Source: Tsukamurella sp. PLM1
Lineage (GTDB): Bacteria > Actinomycetota > Actinomycetes > Mycobacteriales > Mycobacteriaceae
Direction: 5' to 3'
Length of the DNA: 64,000 nucleotides
Assembly (NCBI RefSeq): GCF_023168325.1
Contig: NZ_AP025688.1
Location: 3,596,001-3,660,000 of the forward strand
Shown: piece by piece, positions 8,359 through 17,834 of the stretch
Numbering within the stretch: the stretch's first letter is position 1
How the letters are laid out: each line of letters begins with the position of its first letter
The notes under the pieces: model-generated
The model's input: only the letters and a program-made list of their open reading frames with translations
Databases searched by the model: none
Told to the model about the DNA's origin: nothing
Program-made: the position numbers and the translations under genes

Positions 8359-8849
8359 CCACCACCACTTCCCACACCGGCTCGATCCGGGTCGGCATCA
8401 CCGTCGACGTGCCGGTCGACTTCGCCTATCGCGTCTTCACCGAACGCTTCGACGAGATCAAGCCGCGCGAGCACAACCTGCTCGCCGTGCCGATCGAGAA
8501 GACCGTGCTCGAACCGCGCGCGGGCGGCACGATCTACGACGTGGGGACCGACGGCAGCGTCTGCACGTGGGCGCGAGTGCTCGCGTGCGATCCGCCGAAC
8601 TCGCTGACGTTCACGTGGGACATCAGCCCGCAGTGGTGGATCGAGACCGACCCGGCGCAGTCCAGCGAGGTGGAGATCCGGTTCGTGGCGGAGACGCCGT
8701 CGCGCACCCGGGTCGAGATCGAGCACCGCCACCTCGAGCGCCACGGCGAGGGTTGGGAGCAGGCCGCCGCCGGAATCGGCGGGAGCACCGGCTGGCCGCT
8801 CTACCTGGACCGCTTCCGCACCGCCGCCGAGGGCACCGCCACGCAGTAG
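8355..8849 (+). CDS. SRPBCC (AHSA1/START-like) domain protein
   Basis: A 164-residue helix-grip protein of the activator-of-Hsp90-like/polyketide-cyclase group: IRVGITVDVPVDFAYRVFTERFDE at the start, PRAGGTIYDVGTDGSVCTWARVLACDPPNSLTFTWDISP in the middle, and a long C-terminal helix with GGSTGWPLYLDRF. Such proteins have a hydrophobic pocket, but the ligand is unknown. It overlaps arsR by four bases and is the only other gene of that operon, so it probably answers the signal the repressor senses. Confidence 0.87.
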   Translation: MTTTTSHTGSIRVGITVDVPVDFAYRVFTERFDEIKPREHNLLAVPIEKTVLEPRAGGTIYDVGTDGSVCTWARVLACDPPNSLTFTWDISPQWWIETDPAQSSEVEIRFVAETPSRTRVEIEHRHLERHGEGWEQAAAGIGGSTGWPLYLDRFRTAAEGTATQ

Positions 8850-8906
8850 GCGGCCGGCGCTTCAGGATGTCGGGTTCTCAGGCCATAGAGGCGCTCGCGC
8901 GCACGC

Positions 8907-9476
8907 CTACCGCTCCTGAACCCGAATTCCTGAGGCGGCCAGATCCGCGACAGCGCGAGCCACGAGATCTGCCCGGCGCCTGGGCGTGCGAGCCTTCAGG
9001 ACCTTCAGGATCACCGCGTAGCGATCCGACCGACTCAACGCCTCGAACGCCGTTGCCGCCCCGGCGTTCTCGGCAAGCGCCGCCGCGAGATCGGGCGGGG
9101 TCTCCGCGGTGCGCTGCGACTCGTAGGCGGCGTCCCAGCGGCCGTCCGCCACCGCGGCGTCGCGTTGCGCGAAACCCGCCGGCCGGACCCGCCCCGCGGC
9201 CTCGAGCGCCTCGAACTTCGCCACGTTGATCGCAGACCACGAGCTGGTGCGGCGGCGCGGCGAGTACCGCTGCAAGAAGGAGTCCGCGTCGTTCGACTTG
9301 CGCTGGCCGTCGATCCAGCCGAAGCACAACGCCCCGTCGAGCGCATCCTCGATCGTCAGGCCCGGAACCCTCGAGTTCCGTCGCGCGATCCGCAGCCACG
9401 CCTCCCCGGCATCCGCGTGGTGATCCTCGAGCCAGCGCTCCCACTCGTCGACGGTGGCGAATTCGAGGACGTCCAT
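8907..9476 (-). CDS. YdeI/OmpD-associated family protein
   Basis: A 189-residue protein starting at MDVLEFATVDEWERWL behind AGGGGAGA. The central GALCFGWIDGQRKSND and RYSPRRRTSSWSAINV motifs and the C-terminal ALSRSDRYAVILKVLKARTPRRR region are typical of the bacteriocin-protection/YdeI family. Biochemical role is unproven; family members are tied to stress or antimicrobial peptide resistance. It faces tRNA-Lys upstream on the same strand and converges on the SRPBCC gene. Confidence 0.82.
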   Translation of the reverse strand: MDVLEFATVDEWERWLEDHHADAGEAWLRIARRNSRVPGLTIEDALDGALCFGWIDGQRKSNDADSFLQRYSPRRRTSSWSAINVAKFEALEAAGRVRPAGFAQRDAAVADGRWDAAYESQRTAETPPDLAAALAENAGAATAFEALSRSDRYAVILKVLKARTPRRRADLVARAVADLAASGIRVQER

Positions 9477-9569
9477 ACGAGTCTCCCCTTCGGGTCTCCG
9501 GAGCCCACGGCGCGGGCGCTGACCGCGAAACCTGTCGGTGGGGTCGGTGACAATGAGGATAAGTGCGAG

Positions 9570-9641
9570 TGCCCCCCGTGGGACTCGAACCCACAACCAG
9601 CCGATTAAAAGTCGGATGCTCTGCCAATTGAGCTAGGGGGC
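9570..9641 (-). tRNA. tRNA-Lys (TTT)
   Basis: Acceptor GCCCCCT pairs with GGGGGGC, the anticodon loop CTTTTAA gives TTT, and the T-loop is TTCGAGT. It lies about 3 kb upstream, on the same strand, of the Glu-Asp-Phe cluster, with a regulator block in between. Confidence 0.95.
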
Positions 9642-9644
9642 GCG

Positions 9645-10406
9645 ATGGAAGAGTACCAGTGCCGGCTCGACGATTCGGAATTCGAGTTCGGGGTGGAACA
9701 GACACAGATTTGCACCGATTGCGGGCAGGAGCTACCTCTGTCCGACTACTACCGGCGCCCCGGTCGGGCACGACCGTATCGCTATTGCCGCCGCTGCCAA
9801 ACGGCTCGGTCGCGAGCGTACCGTGTGCACCATCCCGACACCGGCGCAGCGGAACGAGCTCGGCGCTCGCGCGAGCGCAATCCCGAGCGCTACGCCGAAC
9901 GCGACCGGCGCCGCGCCCAGACCGAGCGTTTCAAGCAGCAGCGCAAGCGACGTGCAGCGGCCCAGTCCGCCTACTACAAGACGTGGTACGCAGCGAACCG
10001 GGAACGGGTGCTGGCGCTGCACCGGGCTTACCGTGATGATCCTGTACTCCGCGCGACGCTCGACGCGCGTAAGCGCGCGTGGTACCGGGAGCACCCCGAG
10101 AATCGCCGGCGCGAGCGGCACCGCCGGGCCGCACGGTTACGGGCGGCGCCGGCGCTTCCCTTCACGAGCGAGATGCTGGGCGCACGGATGTCCCTGTGGT
10201 CCGGATGTTGGCTATGTGGCCGGCCGTTCACCGACCGTCGCTCCCGCACCGTCGACCATGTGAAACCGCTGTCCAAAGGCGGGGCGGACATACTCGCGAA
10301 CCTGCGACCCGCCTGCAGATCGTGCAACTCCCGCAAAGCGGACAAGTGGCCGTTCCATCACACCACAGCCGGATTGGGCCCGCGCCTCAGGACGCCGCGG
10401 CGTTGA
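9645..10406 (+). CDS. HNH endonuclease with N-terminal zinc-finger motifs
   Basis: A 253-residue nuclease-like protein. The N-terminus holds CTDC and CRRC pairs (about residues 23-52), followed by a long very Arg-rich helical region, and the C-terminus has an HNH fold: CWLCGRPF, VDHVKPLSKGG with the catalytic His, then NLRPACRSCNSRK. The first ATG is 3 bases from the 5' end of the divergent tRNA-Lys, leaving no room for either promoter; GTG at 9693 (MEQTQICTDCG) is a good alternative start. Phage- and element-borne HNH genes look like this. It overlaps the convergent VOC gene by 20 bases. Confidence 0.8.
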   Translation: MEEYQCRLDDSEFEFGVEQTQICTDCGQELPLSDYYRRPGRARPYRYCRRCQTARSRAYRVHHPDTGAAERARRSRERNPERYAERDRRRAQTERFKQQRKRRAAAQSAYYKTWYAANRERVLALHRAYRDDPVLRATLDARKRAWYREHPENRRRERHRRAARLRAAPALPFTSEMLGARMSLWSGCWLCGRPFTDRRSRTVDHVKPLSKGGADILANLRPACRSCNSRKADKWPFHHTTAGLGPRLRTPRR

Positions 10407-10803
10407 CCATCCAGTGCACGCCGAACCGGTCGACGCACATCCCGAAGGTCGCGCCCCAGGGCGCCTGGAGGAACGGCGCCACCACGGTGCCGCCGGCGGA
10501 CAGCTTCTCCCACCAGCCGGTGAGCTTGGGCAGATCGTCGCCGGACAGGGACACCGACACGTCGTCGCCCTTGGTGCGGGACATGCCGGGCGGGGTGTCG
10601 GCACACATCAGGGTGAAGCCGTCGGGCGTGGTGAGCTGGCCGTGCATCACGTTGTTCACGAACGACGGATCCACCCCCATCTCGGGCGGCATGCCCTCGA
10701 ACGTGCTGATCTCGAGCTCGCCGCCGAACACGTCGCGGTAGAACTCGAGCGCCTCGCGGGCGTTGTCGGAGAAGCTGATGTACGGGTTCAGGATGACAGT
10801 CAT
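10387..10803 (-). CDS. VOC/glyoxalase-fold protein, PhnB-like
   Basis: A 138-residue protein of the 3-demethylubiquinone-9 methyltransferase-like/PhnB group: PYISFSDNAREALEFYRDVFGGE opens the first beta-alpha-beta-beta-beta unit, and FLQAPWGATFGMCVDRFGVHWMVN closes the second. Family members fold as glyoxalase-like dimers but usually lack an assigned reaction. Start at ATG 10803. It is divergent from the glycosyltransferase gene, with about 100 bases between. Confidence 0.88.
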   Translation of the reverse strand: MTVILNPYISFSDNAREALEFYRDVFGGELEISTFEGMPPEMGVDPSFVNNVMHGQLTTPDGFTLMCADTPPGMSRTKGDDVSVSLSGDDLPKLTGWWEKLSAGGTVVAPFLQAPWGATFGMCVDRFGVHWMVNAAAS

Positions 10804-10901
10804 GATTCGATTGTGCGCCGATCCACCGACAGGTTCGCACAGTTCGCTCACATGCCCCCGCGCGTTCACCGGCCGGACCGCCCCGCAGGCAGCCTGGCGG
10901 G

Positions 10902-12320
10902 ATGCACATCGTCCAGCTCGCGAACTTCTACGGCCCCCGCTCGGGCGGGCTGCGCACCGCGGTCGACCAGCTGGGCGCCGGATACGTGGCGCGCGGCCAC
11001 GCGGTCACCCTCATCGTCGCCGGCCGGGCGTCGGGCGACGAGGTCCTCGATTCGGGCGTCCGCCGGATCACGGTGCCCGGCCGGAAGTTCTTCCGCGTGG
11101 AGGGCTACCGGGCCGCGAGTCCCGTCCGCATCCGCCGCCTGCTTCCGACGCTCGGCGCCGACAGTCTCGAGGTCTCCGACCGCCTCACCCTGCGCGGCAT
11201 GGGGCCGTGGGCCAAGGCGCGCGGCATCGGCTCGATCATGATCAGCCACGAGCGCCTCGACCGCATGATCGCCCTCGGCGTCCCCCGCGCGGCGCAGTGG
11301 GCGTCCGACGTCGCGAACCTCGGCACGGCCCGCAGCTACGACACGGTCGTCTGCACCACCGCGTTCGCCGGCGAGGAGTTCGCCCGCATCGAGGCGCCCA
11401 ACGTCGAGACGGTGCCGCTCGGAGTCGACCTCGACACCTTCCGGCCCGCCCGCGCCACGCCGCAGGCGCGCGCCCGGTGGGCCACCGGCGCCGGGAGCGG
11501 GGCGAGCGGGCCGCGTGATCCCGCTGCCGAGGTCCTCCTCGTGCAGTCCTGCCGGCTGTCGATGGAGAAGCACCCGGCGCGGGGCATCGAGGTGGTGCGC
11601 GCCCTCGTGGCCGACGGTGTCGACGCGCGGCTCGTGATCGCCGGCGGCGGCGCGATGGAGACGGAGCTGCGCCGCCAGGCGCGCGGGCTGCCCGTCACCT
11701 TCACCGGCCACCTCGCCGACCGGGACGCCCTCGCCGACCTGCTGGCCTGCGCCGACGTCGCGATCTGTCCCGGCCCGCACGAGACCTTCGGTCTCAGCGC
11801 GATGGAGGCGCTCGCGTCGGGGACGCCGATCGTGGTGTCGCGCAACAGCGCCCTCGCCGAGGTGACGCGGGCGGACTGCGGCCTCCCCGCCGCCGATACG
11901 GGCGCCGCGTTCACGGCCGCCGTCCGCGCGGTCCTGGCCCGCGGCGACTACGCCGCGGCGGCGCGGGCGTGCGCCGAGCAGTACACGTGGGACCGCGCCG
12001 TCGAGACCATGCTCGGCCTGCACCGCGCGACGGCGGACCGTCGGCGGTTCCTCCGCGACCGTCCCGCGGCGCTCCCCTCGTCCTGCCGCCCCGCTCCCGG
12101 CGATCGGCGGCTGCGGCGGCGGGCGCGGGTTCGCCGGCGGGCCGCCGCGAGCGGGCGCGCTGACGCCCGGGATCAGCGCAGCCGGTCCCCCGACTCCGCG
12201 TGGAAGAACAGCGCCTGCTCGGCGGCGGGGATCAGCCCGGCCTTCTCACCGGCCCGCAGGGTGGTCGCGCGGTCGACCCGCGCCACCACCGGCTTGTCCT
12301 GCCCCTGCACGGTCACGTAG
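10902..12320 (+). CDS. Glycosyltransferase family 4 (GT-B) with doubtful C-terminal extension
   Basis: A GT-B retaining glycosyltransferase using a nucleotide sugar. The N-terminal Rossmann half starts MHIVQLANFYGPRSGGLRTA, and the donor-binding half has LLVQSCRLSMEKHP, the GHLADRDALADLLACADV stretch, and the GPHETFGLSAMEALASG motif. The family domain ends near 12025 (TMLGLHRA). After that the frame runs on into Arg/Ala-rich sequence and 148 bases into the convergent ugpC gene, which is unnatural. A frameshift near 12030-12100 would end it at 12163, just before ugpC. Probable role: mannose or glucose transfer in cell-envelope glycolipids (inference). Confidence 0.8.
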   Translation: MHIVQLANFYGPRSGGLRTAVDQLGAGYVARGHAVTLIVAGRASGDEVLDSGVRRITVPGRKFFRVEGYRAASPVRIRRLLPTLGADSLEVSDRLTLRGMGPWAKARGIGSIMISHERLDRMIALGVPRAAQWASDVANLGTARSYDTVVCTTAFAGEEFARIEAPNVETVPLGVDLDTFRPARATPQARARWATGAGSGASGPRDPAAEVLLVQSCRLSMEKHPARGIEVVRALVADGVDARLVIAGGGAMETELRRQARGLPVTFTGHLADRDALADLLACADVAICPGPHETFGLSAMEALASGTPIVVSRNSALAEVTRADCGLPAADTGAAFTAAVRAVLARGDYAAAARACAEQYTWDRAVETMLGLHRATADRRRFLRDRPAALPSSCRPAPGDRRLRRRARVRRRAAASGRADARDQRSRSPDSAWKNSACSAAGISPAFSPARRVVARSTRATTGLSCPCTVT

Positions 12321-13243
12321 ACGAGCGCCTCGGCGCCCAGCTCCTCCACGAGGGCGACGGTGCCCCGCGCGGCCCCGGCGGCGTCCGGGGACACGACCTC
12401 GAGGGCCTCGGGGCGGAGGCCGACGGTCACCGTCTCCCCCGATTCGACGGTGCGCGGCACCGGCACGACCGCGCCGGCCAGATCGGCGCCGACGTCCGAG
12501 CGGGGCACCGTCAGCAGGTTCATGCCCGGCGAGCCGAGGAAGCCGGCCACGAAGGTGTTGACCGGATCGTCGTACAGCTCGCGCGGCGGCGCGACCTGTT
12601 GCAGCAGACCGTCTTTGAGCACCGCCACGCGATCGCCCATCGTCATGGCCTCGACCTGGTCGTGCGTCACGTACAGCGTGGTGACCCCGAGCCGGCGCTG
12701 CAGCGCGGAGATCTGCGACCGGGTGGAGACCCGCAGGCGCGCATCGAGATTGGACAGCGGCTCGTCCATCGCGAACACCTTGGGGTGGCGCACGATGGCG
12801 CGGCCCATCGCGACGCGCTGACGCTGCCCGCCCGAGAGCCGCGCGGGCTTGCGGTCGAGCAGCGGCTCCAGCTCCAGCATCGCGGCGGCCTCCGCCACCT
12901 GCTTGGCCGTATCCTCCTTGGACACACCGGCGTTGCGCAGCGCGAAGCCCATGTTCTGCGCCACCGTCATGTTCGGGTACAGCGCGTAGTTCTGGAACAC
13001 CATGGCCACGTCGCGCTTCTTCGGCGAGACCGATGTGACGTCCACATCGTCGATGAGGATGCTGCCGTCCGTCACGGCCTCGAGCCCCGCCAGCGCCCGC
13101 AGGCTGGTGGACTTGCCGCAGCCGGACGGGCCGACCAGCACGACGAACTCGCCGTCGGCGATGTCCAGGTCGAGCGAGCTCACCGAGGGCCGCTCGGCGC
13201 CCGGATACTGGACGGTCGCACCGTCGAAACGCACCGTTGCCAT
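12173..13243 (-). CDS. ugpC: UgpC-like sugar/glycerophosphodiester ABC transporter ATPase
   Basis: A 356-residue ATPase of the MalK/UgpC class with Walker [10 protein letters not shown] (about 37-45), Q-loop FQNYALYPNMTV, signature LSGGQRQRVAMGRAI, Walker B VFAMDEPLSNLD, and switch THDQVEAM. The last 120 residues form the OB-fold (TOBE) regulatory domain, with GLRPEALEVV. Start ATG 13243 follows AAAGGA. It is the last gene of the minus-strand operon permease-permease-binding protein-ATPase, the order of mycobacterial ugpAEBC. Confidence 0.92.
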   Translation of the reverse strand: MATVRFDGATVQYPGAERPSVSSLDLDIADGEFVVLVGPSGCGKSTSLRALAGLEAVTDGSILIDDVDVTSVSPKKRDVAMVFQNYALYPNMTVAQNMGFALRNAGVSKEDTAKQVAEAAAMLELEPLLDRKPARLSGGQRQRVAMGRAIVRHPKVFAMDEPLSNLDARLRVSTRSQISALQRRLGVTTLYVTHDQVEAMTMGDRVAVLKDGLLQQVAPPRELYDDPVNTFVAGFLGSPGMNLLTVPRSDVGADLAGAVVPVPRTVESGETVTVGLRPEALEVVSPDAAGAARGTVALVEELGAEALVYVTVQGQDKPVVARVDRATTLRAGEKAGLIPAAEQALFFHAESGDRLR

Positions 13244-13289
13244 GGTGTTCCTTTGACTCCTAGTTCCTACGAAACCGTGTGCCGCGGAC

Positions 13290-14603
13290 CTACTTCGGCA
13301 GCTTGGGCTTGATCTGCGAGTCGATCTTGCCCTGGATGGTCTTCTGCAGCGCACCGAGCACGGCCGCGGTGTCGCCGCCGGTCGCGATCTGCTGCAGCGC
13401 CTTGCCGATGTCCTCGCCGCCGCCCGGCACGAACACGCGCGCGTTGTCCTGCACCCGGGTCAGCGGGAGCTGCTTGACGGCCGTGCCGAAGTTCGGGTTC
13501 TTCTCGATGAACTCCTTCATCGCCGGCTCGTCGACGGCCGCCTTGCGCACGGGCATGTAGCCGGTGGCCTGCGAGAACTTCGCGGTGTTCGCCGCGTTCG
13601 TGAGGAACTCGATGAACTTCATCGCGGCCTTCTTGCGCTCGTCCGAGATGCCCTCGGCCACGGCGACGCCCGCACCGCCGGTGGGGCACGACTCGCCCGC
13701 CGGGCCCGGCAGGAACGCGGTGCCGACGTCGAACTTGGCCGACGTGGTGATGGTCTTCAGCGAGCCGGTGGACTGCAGCGTGCACGCCGCGATGCCCGCA
13801 CCGAAGTCGTTCTCCGGCGTGGTCACCAGGCGACCCCAGTTGCCGATGACCTCCTTGAGCTGGTTCGCGGCCGCGATCGACTCGGGCGTGGTGAACTTCA
13901 GGTCCCACTCGTCCGAGTACGCGCCGCCCTTGGACCAGTTCCAGCCCTCGAAGACCCAGTCGATGTAGTTCTCCGAGTCGGCGAGCACGATCGCCTTCTT
14001 GTCGCCGCCGATGGCGTCCTGGATCCGCGGGGCCCACTGGACGAACTCGTCCCAGTCCTTGGGGCCGCGGTCCTCGAGGCCGGCCTTCTTCCAGACGTCC
14101 TTGTTGTAGTAGAACAGCGGCGTCGAGCGGGAGTACGGCACGGCGTAGTGCTTGCCGTCGAACTTCGTATCGGCCAGCAGCGAGTCGACGTAGTCGCCGG
14201 GCTTGAGGCCGGCACCGTCGAACAGGTCGTCCAGGGGCGCGATCTGCTTGTTGAGCGCGAAGTTGAACCACGTCACGTCCGAGACCACGACGATGTCGGG
14301 CTTCGTCCCGCCGGACAGCGACGTCTGGAACTTCTGCGCCACCTGCTCGTAGTTCTTGCCGCCGTCCAGCAGCTCCACCTTGATGCCCGCGTTGGCCTTC
14401 TGGAACGCGTCGATCAGCTCCTGCTCGGTGGCCTTCGAGCTGCCGGGGTGGTTGGTCAGGAAGCGCAGCGTGATGTCGCCGCCGCTGCCGCCACCGTCGT
14501 TCGACCCGCCGCCGCCGGATCCCGAACCCGCGCACGCCGCCGCGACGGCCGCGGTGGCCGCGAGTCCGGTCGCGAGGAAGCCGCGCCTGGTGAAGTCGCC
14601 CAT
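13290..14603 (-). CDS. ugpB: UgpB-like extracellular solute-binding lipoprotein
   Basis: A 437-residue binding protein, the same size as M. tuberculosis UgpB, which binds glycerophosphocholine. It starts MGDFTRRGFLATGL: a twin-arginine signal (TRRGFLATG) with lipobox AAAC at about 21-24, so it should be exported folded and lipid-anchored. The mature part is a two-lobe extracellular solute-binding protein family 1 fold (DITLRFLTNHPGSSKATEQE at its start). Substrate is inferred from operon order, not from residues. It lies 41 bases after the second permease gene. Confidence 0.9.
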   Translation of the reverse strand: MGDFTRRGFLATGLAATAAVAAACAGSGSGGGGSNDGGGSGGDITLRFLTNHPGSSKATEQELIDAFQKANAGIKVELLDGGKNYEQVAQKFQTSLSGGTKPDIVVVSDVTWFNFALNKQIAPLDDLFDGAGLKPGDYVDSLLADTKFDGKHYAVPYSRSTPLFYYNKDVWKKAGLEDRGPKDWDEFVQWAPRIQDAIGGDKKAIVLADSENYIDWVFEGWNWSKGGAYSDEWDLKFTTPESIAAANQLKEVIGNWGRLVTTPENDFGAGIAACTLQSTGSLKTITTSAKFDVGTAFLPGPAGESCPTGGAGVAVAEGISDERKKAAMKFIEFLTNAANTAKFSQATGYMPVRKAAVDEPAMKEFIEKNPNFGTAVKQLPLTRVQDNARVFVPGGGEDIGKALQQIATGGDTAAVLGALQKTIQGKIDSQIKPKLPK

Positions 14604-14644
14604 GAGTTTCTCCTTGGTGTTTGAAGTGGGGTGGTGCGGACCGG

Positions 14645-15490
14645 TCAGCCCTTGACTGCGCCGGAGGTCAGGCCCTTGATCATCTGCCGCTGCAGGATCA
14701 GGAAGACGATGAGCATCGGCAGCGCGGTGAGCAGCGTGGCCGCCATGACCGGCCCCCAGTTCACGCCCTGCTCGGTGTTCTGCAGCAGCGTCAGCCCCAC
14801 GGGGAGCGGGGCGACGGCCGCGTTGTCGGACATCAGGAACGGCCAGAGGTACTCGTTCCACTCGTTCACCAGCGTGATCACCGCGAACGCGACCATCGTG
14901 GGGATCGAAACCGGCAGGATCACCCGGAACAGCAGACGCAGGTGCCCGGCCCCGTCCATGCGCGCGGCTTCGATGATCTCCTTGGGTAGCGAGAGGAAGT
15001 GGTTGCGCATGAGGAACGTGCCGAAGGCCACCCCAGCGAGCGGGACGATGATGCCGAAGAACGTGTTCCGGTAGTCGGCCATGAGGGCGTAGTTCGAGAT
15101 CACGGTGATCTGGTTGGGCACCATCAGCGCCGCGATCACCACCAGGAACAGCGCCTTCTTGAACGGGAATCGCAGGAACACGAGCGCGTACGCGGTGCTC
15201 ACGCCCAGGACGAACTTGATCGTCCCGGTGACCAGGGTGATGATCGCCGAGTTCCGCAGGTAGTCCCAGTACGGGATCTCCTGCGTCACATAGCTGTAGT
15301 TGGCCGGATACCAGGTCGGTGGCCACCACGTGGCGGGCGAGACGAAGATGTCCGACCGCTCCTTGAACGAGGTGATGACGATGAAGTACACCGGCACCGC
15401 GACCAGCAGCAGCGTGGCCGCCATCCCCACGTACCCGAGGACCTTCATGGCGACGCTCCCCTTGGGTCCGGATTCGAGCAGCGCGCTCAC
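14645..15490 (-). CDS. ugpE: UgpE-like ABC transporter permease
   Basis: A 281-residue MalG-type permease with six membrane helices. The EAA loop is EIIEAARMDGAGHLRLLFRVILP at about residues 180-205, the docking site for the ATPase. GTG at 15488-15490 overlaps the stop of the preceding permease (GTGA), so I chose it over the internal ATG at MKVLGYVG. Part of the ugpAEBC-type operon. Confidence 0.9.
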   Translation of the reverse strand: MSALLESGPKGSVAMKVLGYVGMAATLLLVAVPVYFIVITSFKERSDIFVSPATWWPPTWYPANYSYVTQEIPYWDYLRNSAIITLVTGTIKFVLGVSTAYALVFLRFPFKKALFLVVIAALMVPNQITVISNYALMADYRNTFFGIIVPLAGVAFGTFLMRNHFLSLPKEIIEAARMDGAGHLRLLFRVILPVSIPTMVAFAVITLVNEWNEYLWPFLMSDNAAVAPLPVGLTLLQNTEQGVNWGPVMAATLLTALPMLIVFLILQRQMIKGLTSGAVKG

Positions 15491-16419
15491 TTGTCGTCCC
15501 CCCGATCCATCATCCGCACCTGCACCACGGTCACGACCAGGAGCACCAGGAACATGATCGTCGCGATCGTGGCGCCGTAGCCCGCGCGCTGGTTCCGGAA
15601 GGTCTGCCAGTAGATGTCGAAGACCATCGTCGTGGTCCCGTTCTGCGGCCCGCCGGCCGGGAACATGATGTTGATGATGTCGAACACCTGAAGGCTGTTG
15701 AGCAGCACCGTGATCGAGAGGAAGTACGTGGCCGGGCGCAGCTGCGGCGGCGTGACCCGCCAGAACTTGCGCCACGCCGGCGTCCCGTCGATCGCGGCCG
15801 CCTCGTCGAGGTCCTTGTTCAGGCCCTGCAGCGCCGCGAGGTAGATGACGAAGGTGTAGCCCAGGTTCTTCCAGATGTAGGTGAACGTCACGAGGAACAG
15901 CGCCCAGTGCGGGTTCTGGTAGAAGTCGGGACTCTCGATGCCGAACCAACTCAGGATCGACGCGACGGCGCCGAACTGCGGGTTGAACACGAAGTAGAAG
16001 GCCGCACCGATCGCGGCGCCGGAGATCACGAACGGCGCGAACACCGCCGAGCGCACCAGGTTACGGCCCTTGAGATTCTGATCCAGCAGCATGGCCAGCG
16101 CGAGACCCAGCACCATTGAGAAGACCACCGCGCCCACGGTGAAGATCAGCGTGACGGTGACGACCTGCCAGCTCTCGGCCTTGGTGAAGAACTCGCGGTA
16201 GTTGTCGAGCCCGATCCATTTGGCCGGATCCACACTGCCGAGCGACCATTCGTGGAAGCTCAGCCGGACGTTGTCGATGAGCGGTCGATACGTGAAGACG
16301 GCCAGCAACGCCAGGTTCGGCACCACGAACAGCAGGAACAACAGATTGTCCTTGGGCACCAGGTTGGCGGCCGGCCCCGTCTTGGGTGAGGGCTCCACCC
16401 GTTCGGTCGTGGCGGTCAC
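15487..16419 (-). CDS. ugpA: UgpA-like ABC transporter permease
   Basis: A MalF-type permease, about 310 residues, opening with a cytoplasmic tail and the helix LLFLLFVVPNLALLAVFTY; the EAA loop is DLDEAAAIDGTPAWRKFWRVTPP. It is the first gene of the ugpAEBC-type operon. Start is uncertain: GTG 16419 (MTATTERVEP) or GTG 16437 fit, neither with a strong ribosome site. The upstream region is shared with a divergent ABC/two-component operon and carries three TGACA motifs. Confidence 0.88.
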   Translation of the reverse strand: MTATTERVEPSPKTGPAANLVPKDNLLFLLFVVPNLALLAVFTYRPLIDNVRLSFHEWSLGSVDPAKWIGLDNYREFFTKAESWQVVTVTLIFTVGAVVFSMVLGLALAMLLDQNLKGRNLVRSAVFAPFVISGAAIGAAFYFVFNPQFGAVASILSWFGIESPDFYQNPHWALFLVTFTYIWKNLGYTFVIYLAALQGLNKDLDEAAAIDGTPAWRKFWRVTPPQLRPATYFLSITVLLNSLQVFDIINIMFPAGGPQNGTTTMVFDIYWQTFRNQRAGYGATIATIMFLVLLVVTVVQVRMMDRGDDK

Positions 16420-16519
16420 CGCCGTAGCGTGCTGCACTTTCGCGTCCGGCGGACGAAAACCGGGAAAAGATTCGGTAACGAATTCGTGATTGCACGGTGC
16501 CCGTGCCGCGCCCCGGGCA

Positions 16520-16568
16520 TGACAGATGTCACCGGGATCCGATGACAAGCTGCGGAAAACCTCTGACA
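16520..16568. promoter_or_regulatory. Candidate operator: spaced TGACA motifs
   Basis: The gap between ugpA and the divergent exporter operon contains a TGACA-GA-TGTCA inverted repeat at 16520-16531 and further TGACA copies at 16543 and 16564, spaced 21-23 bases, about two helical turns. The operon to the right ends in a LuxR-type response regulator, which is a candidate binder. This is pattern recognition only. Confidence 0.3.
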
Positions 16569-16611
16569 AGGCGCACTACTGGGCACCCCGGATCGCGGCC
16601 ACGCTGAATAC

Positions 16612-16892
16612 ATGAACGCCAACGACCTCCACACCGCCCATCGCTCCCACTCCGACTCGCAGCCGGCACCGTCGAACAGCCCGCTGCACGACCTGTTCGT
16701 CGACTCGTGCCGTCTCGGTCCCGCCCCGACCCGCGCCCGGGAGGGCGCCGTCGTCGTCGCCACCGTCCTCCTCATCGCAGCCGTCGTCGTGCTGTTGCAG
16801 CCGCCGGTCGTGGCCGCGGCGATCGTCACCGCCGTCGTCGCGCTGCACCTCGCCGTCCGGTGGGTCCTCGGCACCCGGAAGTGGGCGCGGCG

Positions 16893-16896
<4 letters not shown>
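16612..16896 (+). CDS. Small membrane protein at head of ABC/two-component operon
   Basis: A 94-residue protein with a 45-residue Ser/Pro-containing cytoplasmic part and two adjacent hydrophobic helices (about 46-62 and 66-84) ending WVLGTRKWARR. No family recognised. Its stop overlaps the start of the ABC ATPase gene (ATGA), and every later gene in the operon is coupled the same way, so it belongs to the exporter/sensor unit, perhaps as an accessory to the permease or kinase. Confidence 0.72.
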
Positions 16897-17830
<934 letters not shown>

Positions 17831-17834
<4 letters not shown>

